NCBI GenBank assembly: GCA_028386065.3
Contig: JAKUCV010007820.1
Span: forward strand, 51,113-115,112
DNA from: Turnera subulata
Taxonomy: Eukaryota; Streptophyta; Magnoliopsida; Malpighiales; Passifloraceae
Direction of reading: 5' to 3'
DNA: 64,000 bases
Of this stretch, positions 22,276-34,209 are shown piece by piece (the first letter of the stretch is position 1; each line of letters begins with the position of its first letter). Made by a program: the position numbers and the translations under genes. Below the pieces are notes generated by a model. It searched no databases and was not told where the DNA came from. It worked only from the letters and a program-made list of their open reading frames with translations.

Positions 22276-23097
22276 AACATCGATGTTGGTGAGACAAACA
22301 TCGATGTTGGCATGATGTTTAGCCTTGGCCGAACCTTCATAACATCGATGTTGTATGACCAACATCGATGTTCTGATGAAGGTTGGTCTTGGCCGAACGT
22401 TCATAACATCGATGTTGTGTGACCAACATCGATGTTCTCATGCAAAATTCTCAAAACATCGATGTTTAAAGAGTTAAACATCGATGTTATTTGAGCTCGG
22501 CCAAAATTGATTTAAAGTTCCAGAACTCAAATAACATCGATGTTGTAGAGTCCAACATCGATGTTCCTGAGTTCCAGAAGTTCAAACATCGATGTTTGAT
22601 GGTCAACATCGATGTTTTGAGGGTTCGGAAACCTCCAACATCGATGTTTGAGTGTCAACATTGATGTTTTGCAGATTCGCAATCTCCAAACATCGATGTT
22701 GAAGTGTTCAACATCGATGTTGTGGAACCCAGTAACTTCAACTGCGAATTCGGGGTAGAAGGAGGCCGAATTGGTGTGTAGCCTAAACAGCAAAGTTGTA
22801 GCGCTACTTCTTAGCTTTCCAGGGACACCAAGTTTGCACAAATCCGAGCTCTATAGCTCTAGATATGGCCGAAATACTGAGTACTGCCAAAATCTTGAAC
22901 TTTCAGAATCTCAACAACATCGATGTTTGAAAGTTCAACATCGATGTTATTGAGTTACTGCCAAATAGTTTGGAGTTCAAGAATCTCAACAACATCGATG
23001 TTTAAGAGTTGAACATCGATGTTATTGAGCTACTGCCAAGTAGTTGGAGAGAATCAGATTCTCACAACATCGATGTTACAAGTTGAACATCGATGTT
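22276..23097 (+). repeat. Array of 22 AACATCGATGTT palindromes in 11 pairs
   Basis: Starts: 22276/22297, 22341/22361, 22405/22425, 22455/22477, 22533/22554, 22585/22605, 22637/22657, 22689/22710, 22916/22937, 22991/23012 and 23066/23086. Twenty-one copies are exact; 22657 is AACATTGATGTT. Within a pair the copies are 20-22 bp apart. Pairs are spaced 50-78 bp, except one gap of 227 bp. The array lies in the untranslated leader upstream of gag; frames through it give only an NIDV repeat and are not genes. Confidence 0.95.
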
Positions 23098-23659
23098 CAC
23101 ATGTAATTTTGGTTTTCCAAATTTACAAACACCAATGTATGATTCATCAAGAACTTGTATATAATGTATGGAATAATATGTTGATGCAAATATTAAGTTC
23201 TTAGTTTCCTTCCATGATAAGCACTCATCATTGCTTAGATCAACAAATGGTAGGTTTTGCCAAAGCAAGGTGCCATTGTTTATCCTAGTGAGGTGCGACG
23301 CGAAAATTGTAAGAACTGCTTATTATGGTGATGAACTTAACTAGGTCATCTTAATAGGATTAAGGACCTAGAGGCAAGGAGTTGAGCAAAGCCTATAAGA
23401 TAGACTAGAACAAAGTGTTGTTCACTCAACTATCCAAGAGTTACATGAGATGTAATTGACAAGAGTTGTCTACCTAAATAGCTATTGATATATGCGATCA
23501 GCTAAAGCTGACATATGTTGTAGTGAAATATGGATCTTGGCCTACTTATATAATTGTCTTGATTTATGTAATAGGAGCACATTTAATAGAATTCCTTGTT
23601 AAATGTATTTGTATGCATGACTCTTATTTGTGTGAGTTGATCATTGTTGTAGAGTATCC

Positions 23660-24120
23660 ATGACACTAAACACTAGCACATTGTCACTGCGATCGGTCCT
23701 TGAGAAGGAAAAGTTAAACGGGAATAACTTCCTAAAACGGTATCGTAATTTAAGGATAGTCCTCAAACAAGAAAAGAGACTGTACGTCCTCGAAGGGCTT
23801 ATTCCAAAGGAACCGTCGCCTAGTGCTTCTAGGGCAGGAAGGGATGCTTAGTAGAAGCATCTTGATGATGCATTGGATGCATCATGCCTTATGCTTATAA
23901 CCATGGACTCTGAGCTTCAGAAGCAACATGAGTAATTGGGGGCGTTCGATGTGATCGAACACCTGAGAGGTGTGAGACCTCTAAAGCATTATTCCATTGC
24001 AAGATAGCTGGCCATTGGAAACTAAACTACCCTGTTTACCTTGAAGAGGTAAAGAAGCAGAAGGGAAGTAAGACTTTCGCTTCAGGTATTTTCGTTATAG
24101 AACCTAATATCTCTATCTCA
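23660..24120 (+). pseudogene. Copia gag, broken
   Basis: From the ATG at 23660 the frame gives LNGNNFLKRYRNLRIVLKQE and LYVLEGLIPKEPS, the typical N-terminal gag (UBN2-type) block of plant copia. A TAG stops it at 23849 and further stops follow. Later gag pieces (DALDASCLML, then HLRGVR) are readable in other frames. The central gag with its zinc knuckle is not recognisable, so a deletion is likely before the protease. Confidence 0.75.
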
Positions 24121-24125
24121 GCATC

Positions 24126-25470
24126 GTGGGTATAAGATACCGGATGTGGTTCTCACATTTGTGTAAATGTGAAGGAATTGAGAAAGAGTGGGAGATTGGC
24201 AAAGGGTGAGATAGACCTGCGTGTGGGAAATGGAGCAAGAGTTGCTGCATTAGCCGTAGGGACTTACTATCTTACCTTACCGAGTGGTTTGGTTTAGAAC
24301 TAGACGATTGTTATTATATACTAACCATAAGTAGAAATTTGATTTCTATTTCTTGTCTTGACAAGAAAGGCTTTTCATTTGTAATAAAGGACAATTGTTG
24401 TCCCATTTATTTCAATGATGTTTATTATGGTGGTGCGTATTTAAGCAATGGTTTGTATGTTCTTAACCTAGAAACCACAATCTATAACGTTAATACGAAG
24501 AAGGTTAGAATGAATGATTCCAATGAAACGTACCTTTGGCATTGTCGTTTAGGCCATATAAACGAGACTCGTATATCTAAACTCCATAAAGATGGACTTT
24601 TAGACTCATTTGATTGTGAATCATTTGAGACGTGTGAGTCGTGTTTGTTAGGCAAAATGACGAAGGCTCGTTTTACCGGTAAGGGTGAGAGAGCATCGGA
24701 CTTATTAGGTCTTATACATAGTGATGTATGCGGACCTATGTCCACACAAGCTAGAGGTGGTTTTTCATACTTCATTACATTTACTGACGATTTCAGTAGA
24801 TATGGCTATGTGTATCTAATGAGACACAAGTCAGAATCCTTTGAAAAATTCAAAGAATTCAAGAGTGAAGTACAGAATCAACTCAGTAAAAGTATTAAGA
24901 TGCTTCGATCAGATCGAGGAGGTGAATACTTAGACCGAGAATTCCTTGATCATCTAAAGGAGTGTGGTATAGTATCACAGCTCACTCCGCCGGGTACGCC
25001 TCAATAGAATGGTGTATCCGAAAGGAGGAATAGAACCATGTTGGACATGGTTCGTTCGATGATGAGTCAAGCTGACCTTCCTCCTTCGTTTTGGGGACAT
25101 GCATTATTGAGTGCAGCTTTTACACTAAACCGTGTTCCATCTAAATCCGTCGAAAAAGACACCATATAAGATATGGACTGGGAAGTTTCCCAATTTGTCT
25201 TTTATGAGAATTTGGGGTTGTGAGGCTTACGTAAGACGTGAAGCATCAAATAAACTCGGCCCTAAATCCGACAAGTGCCTCTTTGTAGGATACCCTAAGG
25301 AAACGAAAGGGTATTATTTCTATAATCCTTTAGAGCAAAAAGTGTTTGTGGCTCGGACTGCTATTTTTCTAGAAAGGGAATTTATTTCTAGAAGAATTAG
25401 TGGGAGGAAAATAGAACTCGAAGAAGTTCGAGAGACAGAGGCTGAGATGGAACAAGGGCAGGAACCATAA
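24126..25470 (+). pseudogene. Copia protease and integrase, with stops
   Basis: Protease: DTGCGSHICVNVKELRKS near 24135, with the catalytic D-T-G triad. Integrase: pre-integrase block YLWHCRLGHINETRISKL (24523 on), with CESCLLGKMTKA completing the HHCC zinc site; catalytic core HSDVCGPM (first Asp), FTDDFSRYGYVY (second Asp) and SDRGGEYL (Glu side). A TAG at 25005 replaces the Trp of the usual PQWNG motif. The frame continues to 25468 through DMVRSMMSQADLPPSFWG and IWGCEAYVR, then a TAA. Confidence 0.85.
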
Positions 25471-25476
25471 GAAGTT

Positions 25477-26740
25477 GTGGATGAGATTCCTGTGCCTGTA
25501 ACACATGGACCGCATAGGTCGGATAGGACTCGGTATGAGCCTGGGAGATATGGATTTCTCATGACTCATGCTGGAGACGTGATGCTCATAGATGAGGATG
25601 AGCCCACTTCCTATCAGCAGGCCATTACGGGTCCGGACTCTGAGAAGTGGCTAGAGGCCATGTATTCGGAAATGGAATCCATGTACGAAAACAAGGTATG
25701 GACCTTGGTTGATCCACCCAAAGGGGTAAAACCCATTGGGTGCAAATGGGTCTTTAAGAGAAAGACCGACATGGATGGTAATGTGATTACCTATAAAGGG
25801 CGATTGGTTGCGAAAGGTTTCAAGCAAGTTCATGGTATTGACTATGATGAAACTTTCTCACCGGTTGCCATGGTTAAATCCATCCGGATTCTATTGGCTA
25901 TAGCGGCATACTATGATTAAAGCAAGCTTCTAGGAGTTGGAATCTTCGTTTTAATGATGTAATCAAAGAGTTTGGTTTCATCAAGAACGAAGATGAACCA
26001 TGTGTTTACAAGAAGGTTAGTGGGAGCACTATTGTTTTCTTGTTGTTATATGTTGACGACATCCTACTCATTGGGAATAATATTCCGACACTATAGTCCG
26101 TAAAGGCTTAGTTAGGAAAGAATTTCTCAATGAAGGACTTAGGAGAAGCAGCCTATGTGTTAGGCATAAAGATCTATAGAGATAGATCCAAAAGGCTTCT
26201 CGGGCTAAGTCAGAGTACGTATATTGACAAAGTGCTAAAGAGGTTTAGCATGCAAGATTCCAAGAAAGGGTTCTTGCCCTTGTCACATGGCATATCTCTC
26301 TCAAAGAATCAATGTCCTAGTACTTCTAAGGAGAGAGAGAGGATGAGTAAGATTCCTTATGCTTCGGCAATAGGATCTATCATGTATGCCATGTTATGTA
26401 CTAGACCGGATGTCGCTTATACTTTGAGTGTCACAAGCAGATACCAAGCTGATCCCGGTGAGTGTCACTGGACAGCGGTAAAGAACATCCTTAAGTACTT
26501 GAGAAGGACTAAGGATGCATTCTTGGTTTACGGAAGTGTTGATGAGCTTGTGTAAAGGGTTACACAGATGCTAGCTTCCAAACCGATAAGGGTGATTTTA
26601 GATCGCAGTTAGGATAGGTGTTTTGTCTTGGAGGTGGTAATGTGTGCTGGAAGAGTTCCAAGCAAGATACTGTATGCTGGAAGAGTTCCAAGCAAGAGAC
26701 AGTAGCCAACTCTACAACTGAGGCTGTGTATAGTTCCTTT
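25477..26740 (+). pseudogene. Copia reverse transcriptase and RNase H, deleted and broken
   Basis: The N-terminal part (25477-25917) has KWLEAMYSEMESMYENKVW, GCKWVFKRKTDMDG and [20 protein letters not shown]. About 60 residues that normally follow, including the palm segment with the first catalytic Asp, are absent at about 25920. The sequence resumes with SWNLRFNDVIKEFGF-like text and the catalytic YVDDILLIG (26049 on). The connection domain (STYIDKVLKRFSM, ASAIGSIMYAMLCTRPD) follows to 26555. The RNase H end is degraded and carries a 30-bp in-frame tandem duplication (CWKSSKQ twice, 26645-26704). Confidence 0.85.
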
Positions 26741-26857
26741 TGGGAACAAAGTAGGAGATTTATTGTCTAATCTTCTCACGCAGCGGAAGCATGATGGTCA
26801 TGCTAGATCCACATGTATGAGATATATGGATGATTGGCTTTAGTGCAAGTGGGAGAT

Positions 26858-28410
26858 TGTTAGTGTAATATGCTCAAAAGCCAATCAATGGATGATTGTT
26901 TGTAGTCATGTATACACATTAAGGTTATTCCAATAAATATCGTTTATGAGATAAATGCTTGCACATATTTATAACCCTAGAATATTTTATATTCTTAAAT
27001 GTCCCTAGTCGATTATTATTATGGATGGGTTGTAATAATAAATTAAGACTAGCGTATGTTGAGAATTGCATATGTGATATGAATTCTACATACGGGTACA
27101 AGTTAGAGAACTTGTGGACTGGACCGACCCACATAAGAACGCTATATGGAACGTTATATGTTTGTCGATAGCGGTTCTTATATGTATTGTCCTTAGACCT
27201 GTGATCATCAAGGTTCCCAACATATGAGTCGTATACTTTGATATTACTCTTGGCTATTTCATAATTGAGTAGACTTAGTGTAATCATTGGGTATATGATA
27301 AATGTGTAGTGGGTTTTGTATGATCTAGAGGGGATTCGTCCAACCCATATAACGGGTATATTATCGGATGGTTTCTTGATAGAGTTGAACCGTAAATGCA
27401 TGGCCATGCTCGGATTATGATATGTGATATCACTCGTATCCGTTTTACACGGTTAACTCGAGGATCAAGAAACCGAGATTGGACATATGCGAGATTGACA
27501 TATTCCATGTCTCGTGTTCAATCTTGATAATAGGACGAAGGGACGATGACATGTTCGCGAGGCATAGAGAATCAGTACTAATCTTGTCGTTCGGGTGGCA
27601 ATGATGTGTTGCTAGACGCTGCTCTTTGCTTATAATTGTAAAATGAGGTTTTACAATTATTGCCGAACGTTACAAATGCCTACAGGGTCACACACAAAGA
27701 GCCGTTGATTCAAGCAGGTGGTTGAACCGTGGTTGGACCATAGTTGAACCAGGTGTGGTTGAACCGCGATTGGACCGTGGTTGGACCAGGGTCGCTTTGG
27801 GCTGGTTTGGTTCAATAAAAGTCAGAATTATTGAACCAAACCTGAGTGTATGTGATGTGGAATCCCATTAGTGGAGACATGATTATGAGGAGACATAATG
27901 ATGAAAGATAATGGGCCAATGTGTTGGCCATTATTCCTATTGTCTCTTAGCACTAATTGGAGTAGAGTAATCAGATTACTCTAGTCTTCTTCTTCATCAC
28001 TTGAGTCTGATTTTTGCAGAGCATTCGTCCTTGAGAGAGTCTTGAGAGTGTTCTCCATTTTCAGACCATACACCTTCTTTGAGAAAGAAGAGAAACACCA
28101 CAAACACAGCTCCCAGAAACCTGCTGCTAGCACATCAGTTCGGGAGAGCTCGGGTTGGAGATCGTGAGACGATTCCCGGCTAGCGATCACGGTTCGTGTG
28201 GATACCGTAGAGGGGCGAGGCCTTTTGTCTGGCTCTAGCTGATTTGGTTCAACAGTTGGGTGAAAGACCTCAACCGTTACAGGTATGAAAAATTGTTATT
28301 CGGTTTAGCTACCTTCACTTGGATCCTCCATGTGTATCCGGTATTTCCGCTGCGCATACATGTTGTATTTTGTGCTTTTGATTGTCAATTGCATGAACCG
28401 AATACTTACA
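26858..28410 (+). repeat. Copia 3' LTR (1553 bp)
   Basis: Begins TGTTAGTGTAATATGCTC and ends GAACCGAATACTTACA. It is nearly collinear with the 5' LTR and keeps the same 15-bp stem-loop near 27804-27842. Confidence 0.92.
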
Positions 28411-29007
28411 GGCCTGCCATGCCCTTTTCGGAAAACTAAATCTCATAAAAATTATGCCTCGAAAAACTCAAGTTACAGGCATAGCATATGCGGAAAAATC
28501 TCATAGCATACGGGCCCATGCACACATACATCCATTGCAATCTCAAGTCTGATTCGACAAGTGCCTTATAATTCAACACAAATTTGTTTGATTTTTTTTT
28601 CCTTAAGCATGGTTTCTTCTCCCTTCCTTCTTTTCCTCTCTCCTCTCTACTTTTCCTTCTCTCTTTTGTGTGTTTTCTTTTTCTTAAACTCTAGCGGTCA
28701 TCCCTCTTTTTCCGCCGGTCTCGTGGTCTTTTCGATATGTCCACACAGGCCCGACGGTCATAACTCCCAGATAGATCCCCCCTCGTAATTGGTCTCTCCC
28801 TAAGGCGGTTTTTAATTTTTTGGCCAATCTAAACCCCTATAAATTGAACCCTAAGCACCCAAAGACCCTCACAACTCTCTCATAATATACCAAAACACAT
28901 CTAAGACAAAGATGAGTGAGATTTTCTATGCAAAAGTTCTCCAATAGATGGCAAGTATCCCACAAGAGTGCCGTCTTGATTTTATACTATTCGGGTTGTA
29001 TGAGTTG
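28411..29007. other. Flank between copia elements, no gene
   Basis: Contains a promoter-like CCCTATAAATTGAACCC near 28848, followed by leader-like sequence, and GACGGTCAT words shared with 16990-17060. It may be the remaining LTR end of the older element into which the 20310-28410 copia inserted. Confidence 0.35.
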
Positions 29008-30102
29008 TGTTGACAAAAAATTAGGGTTAATCACCTCCTAATGCTAAGCTGTGATTAACCATGATAATTATCTGGTTTTGATGAATAACAAATTACAAGT
29101 GCATTGCTAGCTTTGCTTGTGTTGATTATCACTTGCAGGAAAATTATGGTTTCTGCCGATACCATATCTTGGACACACGACATATGGTTTTTATCAATAC
29201 CATATCTTGAATATGTGACACATGGTTTTTACCGATACCATATCTGCGAAGCTGTCACTATCAACCTTTTGTGCAAGTTGCGTGTGGTCCTGCAAGCATC
29301 TAAATCCCACTTCCAACCGTTTGAATTGGAGAACAAGTAAGAGGGGAGACTTTTTGGAAGTGCAGGAGATGTTCCCACCTAACTCCTACTCAACTCCACA
29401 AGGTGGTCCAAACTTTCCAGATTAGATAATTCTTTGCAACCAAAGAGTTGAAATGCATAATAGCACCAAACTGAAGCTTTAATGAACCGAAGTCAACTGG
29501 AGTACAAGGAGCCATTGCAGGAGCATATCCCCCACACTCAGATCCTACAAAGAGGGACGTTTATACCTTTGGAAGATCATCCCAGCTATTGCGTAAAATC
29601 TAAGTGTATACTTGAGCTAAGAGATTTGGAATTTGATCTGGTTTTTCTGCTTATAGTGTGAAACTGTTTCAAGGGGCAATTTGTAAGCAAGGCTTGGCCT
29701 GTGAAAAACTTAGCCTGTGAAAAGCTTGTGTAAGGTTAGAGTTTAGCCTGTGAAAAACTTGTAAAGGTTTGACCTTAGCCTAGAAACGCTTGTGTTTGTT
29801 ACGGTTAAGGTTAATCCCGCAAAAACCTAGGTATAGTGAGTGTTTTGAAATCCTAAAGGAAGGAACCTTTAGGTAGTGGAGTACTTGGTGAGGGAAAACC
29901 ACTCTAAATCACTGTGTTCACTCTCTTCTACTCTTTCTCTACTTGCTTTCTTGCTCCATATACTCGTTAAGTGTCTAACAGATTTGGTATCTCAGAAACC
30001 AAATCTTTCACAGAGATTTGGTATCGCAAAAACCAAATCTCCCTGTCTGAAAAAGTTTTTAAGGCCTAATTCACCCCCCTCTTAGGCACTTTTGGGCCTA
30101 TA
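29008..30102 (+). repeat. SIRE-type 5' LTR (about 1.1 kb)
   Basis: Starts TGTTGACAAAAAATTAGGG and ends near GGGCCTATA, two bases before the primer site (the terminal CA appears mutated to TA). It contains CCACTCTAAAT and repeated GTGAAAAACTT/AGCCT words typical of this LTR class, and five copies of the ATATGGT/GATTTGGT hairpin module. Confidence 0.8.
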
Positions 30103-30104
30103 AT

Positions 30105-30117
30105 TGGTAGCGGAGCT
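30105..30117 (+). other. SIRE-type primer-binding site
   Basis: TGGTAGCGGAGCT immediately after the LTR. It has the same non-canonical core as the other two tRNA-Met-primed elements in the window. Confidence 0.75.
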
Positions 30118-30158
30118 GCGTTCTTAGTTCAAAGGAGTAAAATCCAAAGACAAAGATC

Positions 30159-31037
30159 ATGGCTTTTGAGGGTACAAGCATGGACAAGGCACCATACTTT
30201 GATGGGGCAAACTTTGATTATTGGAAGTTTCGCATGAAAATCTTCCTTGAAGGAAAGGACATTGAGATGTGGCACATTGTCCAGAATCCTTACAACAGGC
30301 CGAACAGTCCTATGCATCTCTGGACTGATGATGAAATGAAGAGAGCAAAGCTTGATGCTCAAGCCAAAAATGCTCTACTATGCAGAATCAGCGAGAGTGA
30401 GTTTTAAAGAGTTAGATCTTGTGAATCTGCTCATGAAATATAAAGATTATTGTGCATAAGTCATGAAGGCACAAATCAAGTTAAAGAATCAAGGCTCAAT
30501 CGCTTGATGCGAGAGTATGAGCTCTTTCAAATGGATTCGGGAGAAACCATACATGCCAAGGATACTCGCTTTACTATACTTTGCAACAGCCTTGCATCAC
30601 TTGGAAAGGTGATGACACATGGAGAAAAGGTTGCAAAAATTCTAAAGTCACTTCCCAAAGAATGGGAACCTAAAGTGACTGCCATTGAAGAAGCTCAAAA
30701 TTTGAATTTGTTATCCTATGATGAGCTTATTGGCAAGTTAATTTGTCATGGTGACAAAATTAAACCAAAGAGGAAGGACGTCTTTGAAGGTTCAGGAACC
30801 AAATGACGATGATGGAGACTCCGATATGGCTCTCCTCACCAGAAGATTTGCAAGATACCTTAAGATGAAGAAGCAACTCAAAGGGAAGAATCTTAAGGTC
30901 ACAAAAGCTGAGGAGCTCAAGAAAGACACTTTGGTGTGTTTTGGTTGCAATCGTCCAGGCCATATCAAGTCCGAGTGTCCTTACCAAAAGAAGGACCGAT
31001 CTGGTTTTTTAAAAACCAAGGGAAAGAAGGCAATAGT
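30159..31037 (+). pseudogene. SIRE-type gag, part 1
   Basis: ATG at 30159 gives APYFDGANFDYWKFRMKIFL, the DUF4219-like start of copia gag. In-frame stops occur at 30405 and shortly after. Frame 0 reopens (about 30450-30806) with RLNRLMREYELFQM and KSLPKEWEPKVTAIEEA (UBN2 region). After a frameshift near 30790, CFGCNRPGHIKSEC (CX2CX4HX4C, 30937-30978) is the zinc knuckle. The frame is open up to AIV at 31037, where the gypsy element inserted. Confidence 0.88.
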
Positions 31038-34000
31038 TGAAACACCCGTGTCCCAATTTATCATTAAATATGGTAAAATAGTAAGAATTGACCAAAATGC
31101 CCCTGAACCCGGGTTACGTCATCCAATGCCAAAACATTTTCCATAAACCTTAATTGGAAATATTAATAAACTGAGATGTCATAAAGATCAAGTGTAAACC
31201 GGCTTATCAAGCTATAAATCAACCCGGCAAACAGCCGAAATAACATCAAGTATCAAACCCCGGCAACCCGCCGAAAATGTAATCAAAATCAGAAATGACA
31301 TCTCAACAAAATCCAATGCAGCGGAAGGTAAATATAAAATAAAACAAGAAAGAAAAATGATATGCATGTCGACTCTATGGATCCAACCGGGAGATGAAGC
31401 ACAGCTACCTGCTGGGATATCCACGTCCGTACTCCGGAAAGGAAGAGAGAGACAGCACGCTAACTAAGAGTCTGAAAAACAACGGTGGCGATTATGTGAG
31501 TCGCCAACTCAGTGAGCAGTATAAATCTAGTTATGTAGGTGTGCAAAGCAAGCTCGAAAGGAGAGTAGAGAAACAAGCACAAGTAAGCAAACACACAATA
31601 ACCAGTACCAACATGCCAACAACATATAAGCAAACAGTTTATGATTTACATTTGTTTGTGTGTTAATTATATTATTATATTTATTATTCAGGGCCCCCTA
31701 CTGTGTGCGTTGAGCTCGGTCCCGTCTCATGAGACAACCAGGGCATAAGCCCAAAATAACCAGGCATATAGCCCAAATATAACCATAGAGAGAGAGAGAG
31801 ACAGAGAGAAAGAGGGAGGTAGAAAAGGGGAGGTAGAAGGAGGGAGGTAGAACCGGTCATCACAGACCCATATGCTAAACCGCATATACCATGCTATCCC
31901 GCATGCAAACCCGAGGGGTATCACTTCCCGCTCGAACCAACCGGTCATCAACACACAGTAGTATATCTTTTATAGTATATCATTCTTATTCATACTTAAG
32001 AGTTCATGTGTGCCAAAGAGTTATGATTTATCAGGATTCTGTGAATTATTCATTAAATCAACATCCGGGTTTTCGACCCACATCACATCACACAATTCAC
32101 CCAAAAACATATCACATGTTATATCCCATAACAGTTAAGCAAGACATGCTTGTCCAACAAATAGCACTACACAGGAACACAATACAGATCATGGTATGTT
32201 AGCAAACAAGGCATGCAACTCAGACAAACCAATCTAACAAGCACATGCATACAAACATAAAAAAACTTATAAAGTCACCTCAACGACGATTATCCTGTGG
32301 AGCTTTCCCCAAGACAGATCCTCTAGCTCCCGAGGTATTACCCGTGCCTGAATACCGGCACACACAATGATTACAAAAAAATTATAACAAATCGTGCATG
32401 CATGATACTTATATGCTCAACTGAGTAAAACCTGTCCCAAATTACCTGGTTATGTAATTTCAGGGTCTAAGCCCAAAAGGGTATATCTCCTCACCAAAAC
32501 TCTAAAAGTTTGGGACCTAAGGTTACCGGGCTTAAGCCCATCTAAGTCCAAAACAATTTCTCGGGCCTAAGGCCCACTTCCTTAAGTCCACAATAAGCCC
32601 CCATTATGAATTTGGGCTTAGAGCCCATTCCTTAAAGTCACTTTCTAACCAGTTATGCCATTGGGCGTCAAGCTCATATCTTAAGGTCCATCAAAGTCTC
32701 AAGGTCTTTAAAGTCAGTTAGTTGGGCCTGGGCCCGGATTTTTCCTAAATACCGTTCTAAGGTCATTCCCGAGCCCAAATGTTCCCGGCCTATGGTTCTA
32801 CCCGTGTCGTTAAATTTTCGGCCACACACTCTCACACCCCTACACACGGTTTCCACTAACCCGGTATTCCCGATACATGAAAGTACTTGTTTAATAATAC
32901 ATGCCATGAATGAGATTGAAACATAACAAAAGAGATACCCTCAAGCCGGATTTCGGTCAACCTCGCCGGAATTCTCCACAGCAACGAGAAGAGGTCCCAA
33001 CAAATCTGCCATGAACCAAAAACATCCAACCCATATTCACCTCACAGCAAACAATTACACAACACAACACCCTACAACTTCCAAGTCGATTCAAAAAAAA
33101 GGATGGGAGAAGGGAATCATTACCCGCAAGCACTTGCTCCAATTGGAATCCAGCCGAACCTCTCCACAACCAAACCCGAGTCTACCACCCTGCGGAATTG
33201 AGAAGACAACCGTACGAATCCGGACCTACAACTAATTCTGGGACAAATAACCACACGTGTCCCGGCTCCAGACCACCACTGTCGGCCGGAAAACCCACCT
33301 GCAGAAGAACCCGCTCCGACGAACACCAAGCCCGCCACAAACCACCACAACAACCACTGTTACCGGCCACCAGAATCACAAATCACACCCACCGCACACA
33401 AACAACCGCCACGACCGCCACCCAAATAAACCCAAATCGGGTTAATTCACCAAATCGAGAAGAACACCCACGAACAACAAAGAGAAAAGAAATAGAAGAG
33501 AGGAGGTGCAGCGGCTTACCATTACAAGGACGGCGACAACCGGACTCGGTCCTCGGGTTTTCCGCCGTCAGCCCTCAATTGCTGCGTGTCCTGTCCCCGA
33601 TGCGGAGCAAAGCCAACTCCTTGGCTTGCGAGTGCGGCGGCGGCTCTACTCCGAGCAGCGGTGAGGCGAGAGCGAACGAGGGAGATGGTTGTTGATGAAG
33701 ACGAGAGGGAGAGAGAGAGAGAGAGAGGGTGAGGCGCCGTCGGTGTGGAGAAGAGAAAGAAGAAAGAAAAGTGGAGAGAAAAGAAAGAAAGAAAGGGAAA
33801 GGAGTTAGGGTTGGCCGACCTGGTCCAAAACGATGTCGTTTTGGACTAAGGCGCGGTCAACTCGCCCTTGGTCAACGCCCGCTAGGGTTTGTGGGTTTTG
33901 TTGTTTTTTTTTCTTTTCCCTTTACCTAAAACGACGTAGTTTATTCTAAAACTACGGTATACCCCGCATTTCCTCCCGAAACACTTTTTATCTCCAACGA

Positions 34001-34157
34001 AAGCCGTACCCGCCATACCAACGACTTAATACTGATATTACCAAGGTAAAATAATTTATTTTCCTGGTCCAAAAATCCGGAAATTCCTCGAGGGTAAAAT
34101 TGGAATAACAACTTCAAAAATTCCATAAATTAAATTATGAAAATCCGGGGCGTTACA
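31038..34157 (-). repeat. Gypsy 3' LTR (3120 bp)
   Basis: Left-hand LTR; downstream in element orientation. It carries (GA)n tracts near 31786 and 33707 and six GGGCYTAAGRCCC-type inverted repeats between 32463 and 32735. It lacks a 62-bp segment present in the other LTR at 40935-40996. Confidence 0.93.
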
Positions 34158-34209
34158 GTTCCACCCCTCTTATTAAAAATTTCGTCCTCGAAATTACAAG
34201 ATATGAAAA

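Larger units (their letters stand above)
20310..28410 (+). mobile_element. Complete Ty1/copia retrotransposon (8.1 kb), coding region decayed
   Basis: Two LTRs (20310-21861 and 26858-28410) bound a gag-pol region on the plus strand. Flanks are GGCCC (20305-20309) and GGCCT (28411-28415), a 5-bp target duplication with one change. A primer-binding site follows the first LTR at 21863, and a purine-rich tract (GTGGGAGAT, near 26848) precedes the second. Domain order is gag, protease, integrase, reverse transcriptase, RNase H. A 1.8-kb leader between the primer site and gag carries a palindrome array. Several in-frame stops and a deletion in reverse transcriptase mean it cannot move by itself. 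Confidence 0.92.

Noticed and set aside
22183..22953. Frames encoding repeated NIDV or HRC peptides
   Set aside because: They are translations of the AACATCGATGTT array in the untranslated leader, open on both strands for that reason.
22276..23097. Resemblance to a CRISPR array
   Set aside because: The repeats are only 12 bp, perfectly palindromic, paired at two spacings, in a plant retrotransposon leader, with no cas genes.
33198..33929. Plus-strand frames with Arg/Thr/Glu repeats in the gypsy LTR, and the equivalents at 41272-41957
   Set aside because: They occur in both LTR copies, show no domain, and arise from (GA)n and GC-rich LTR sequence.
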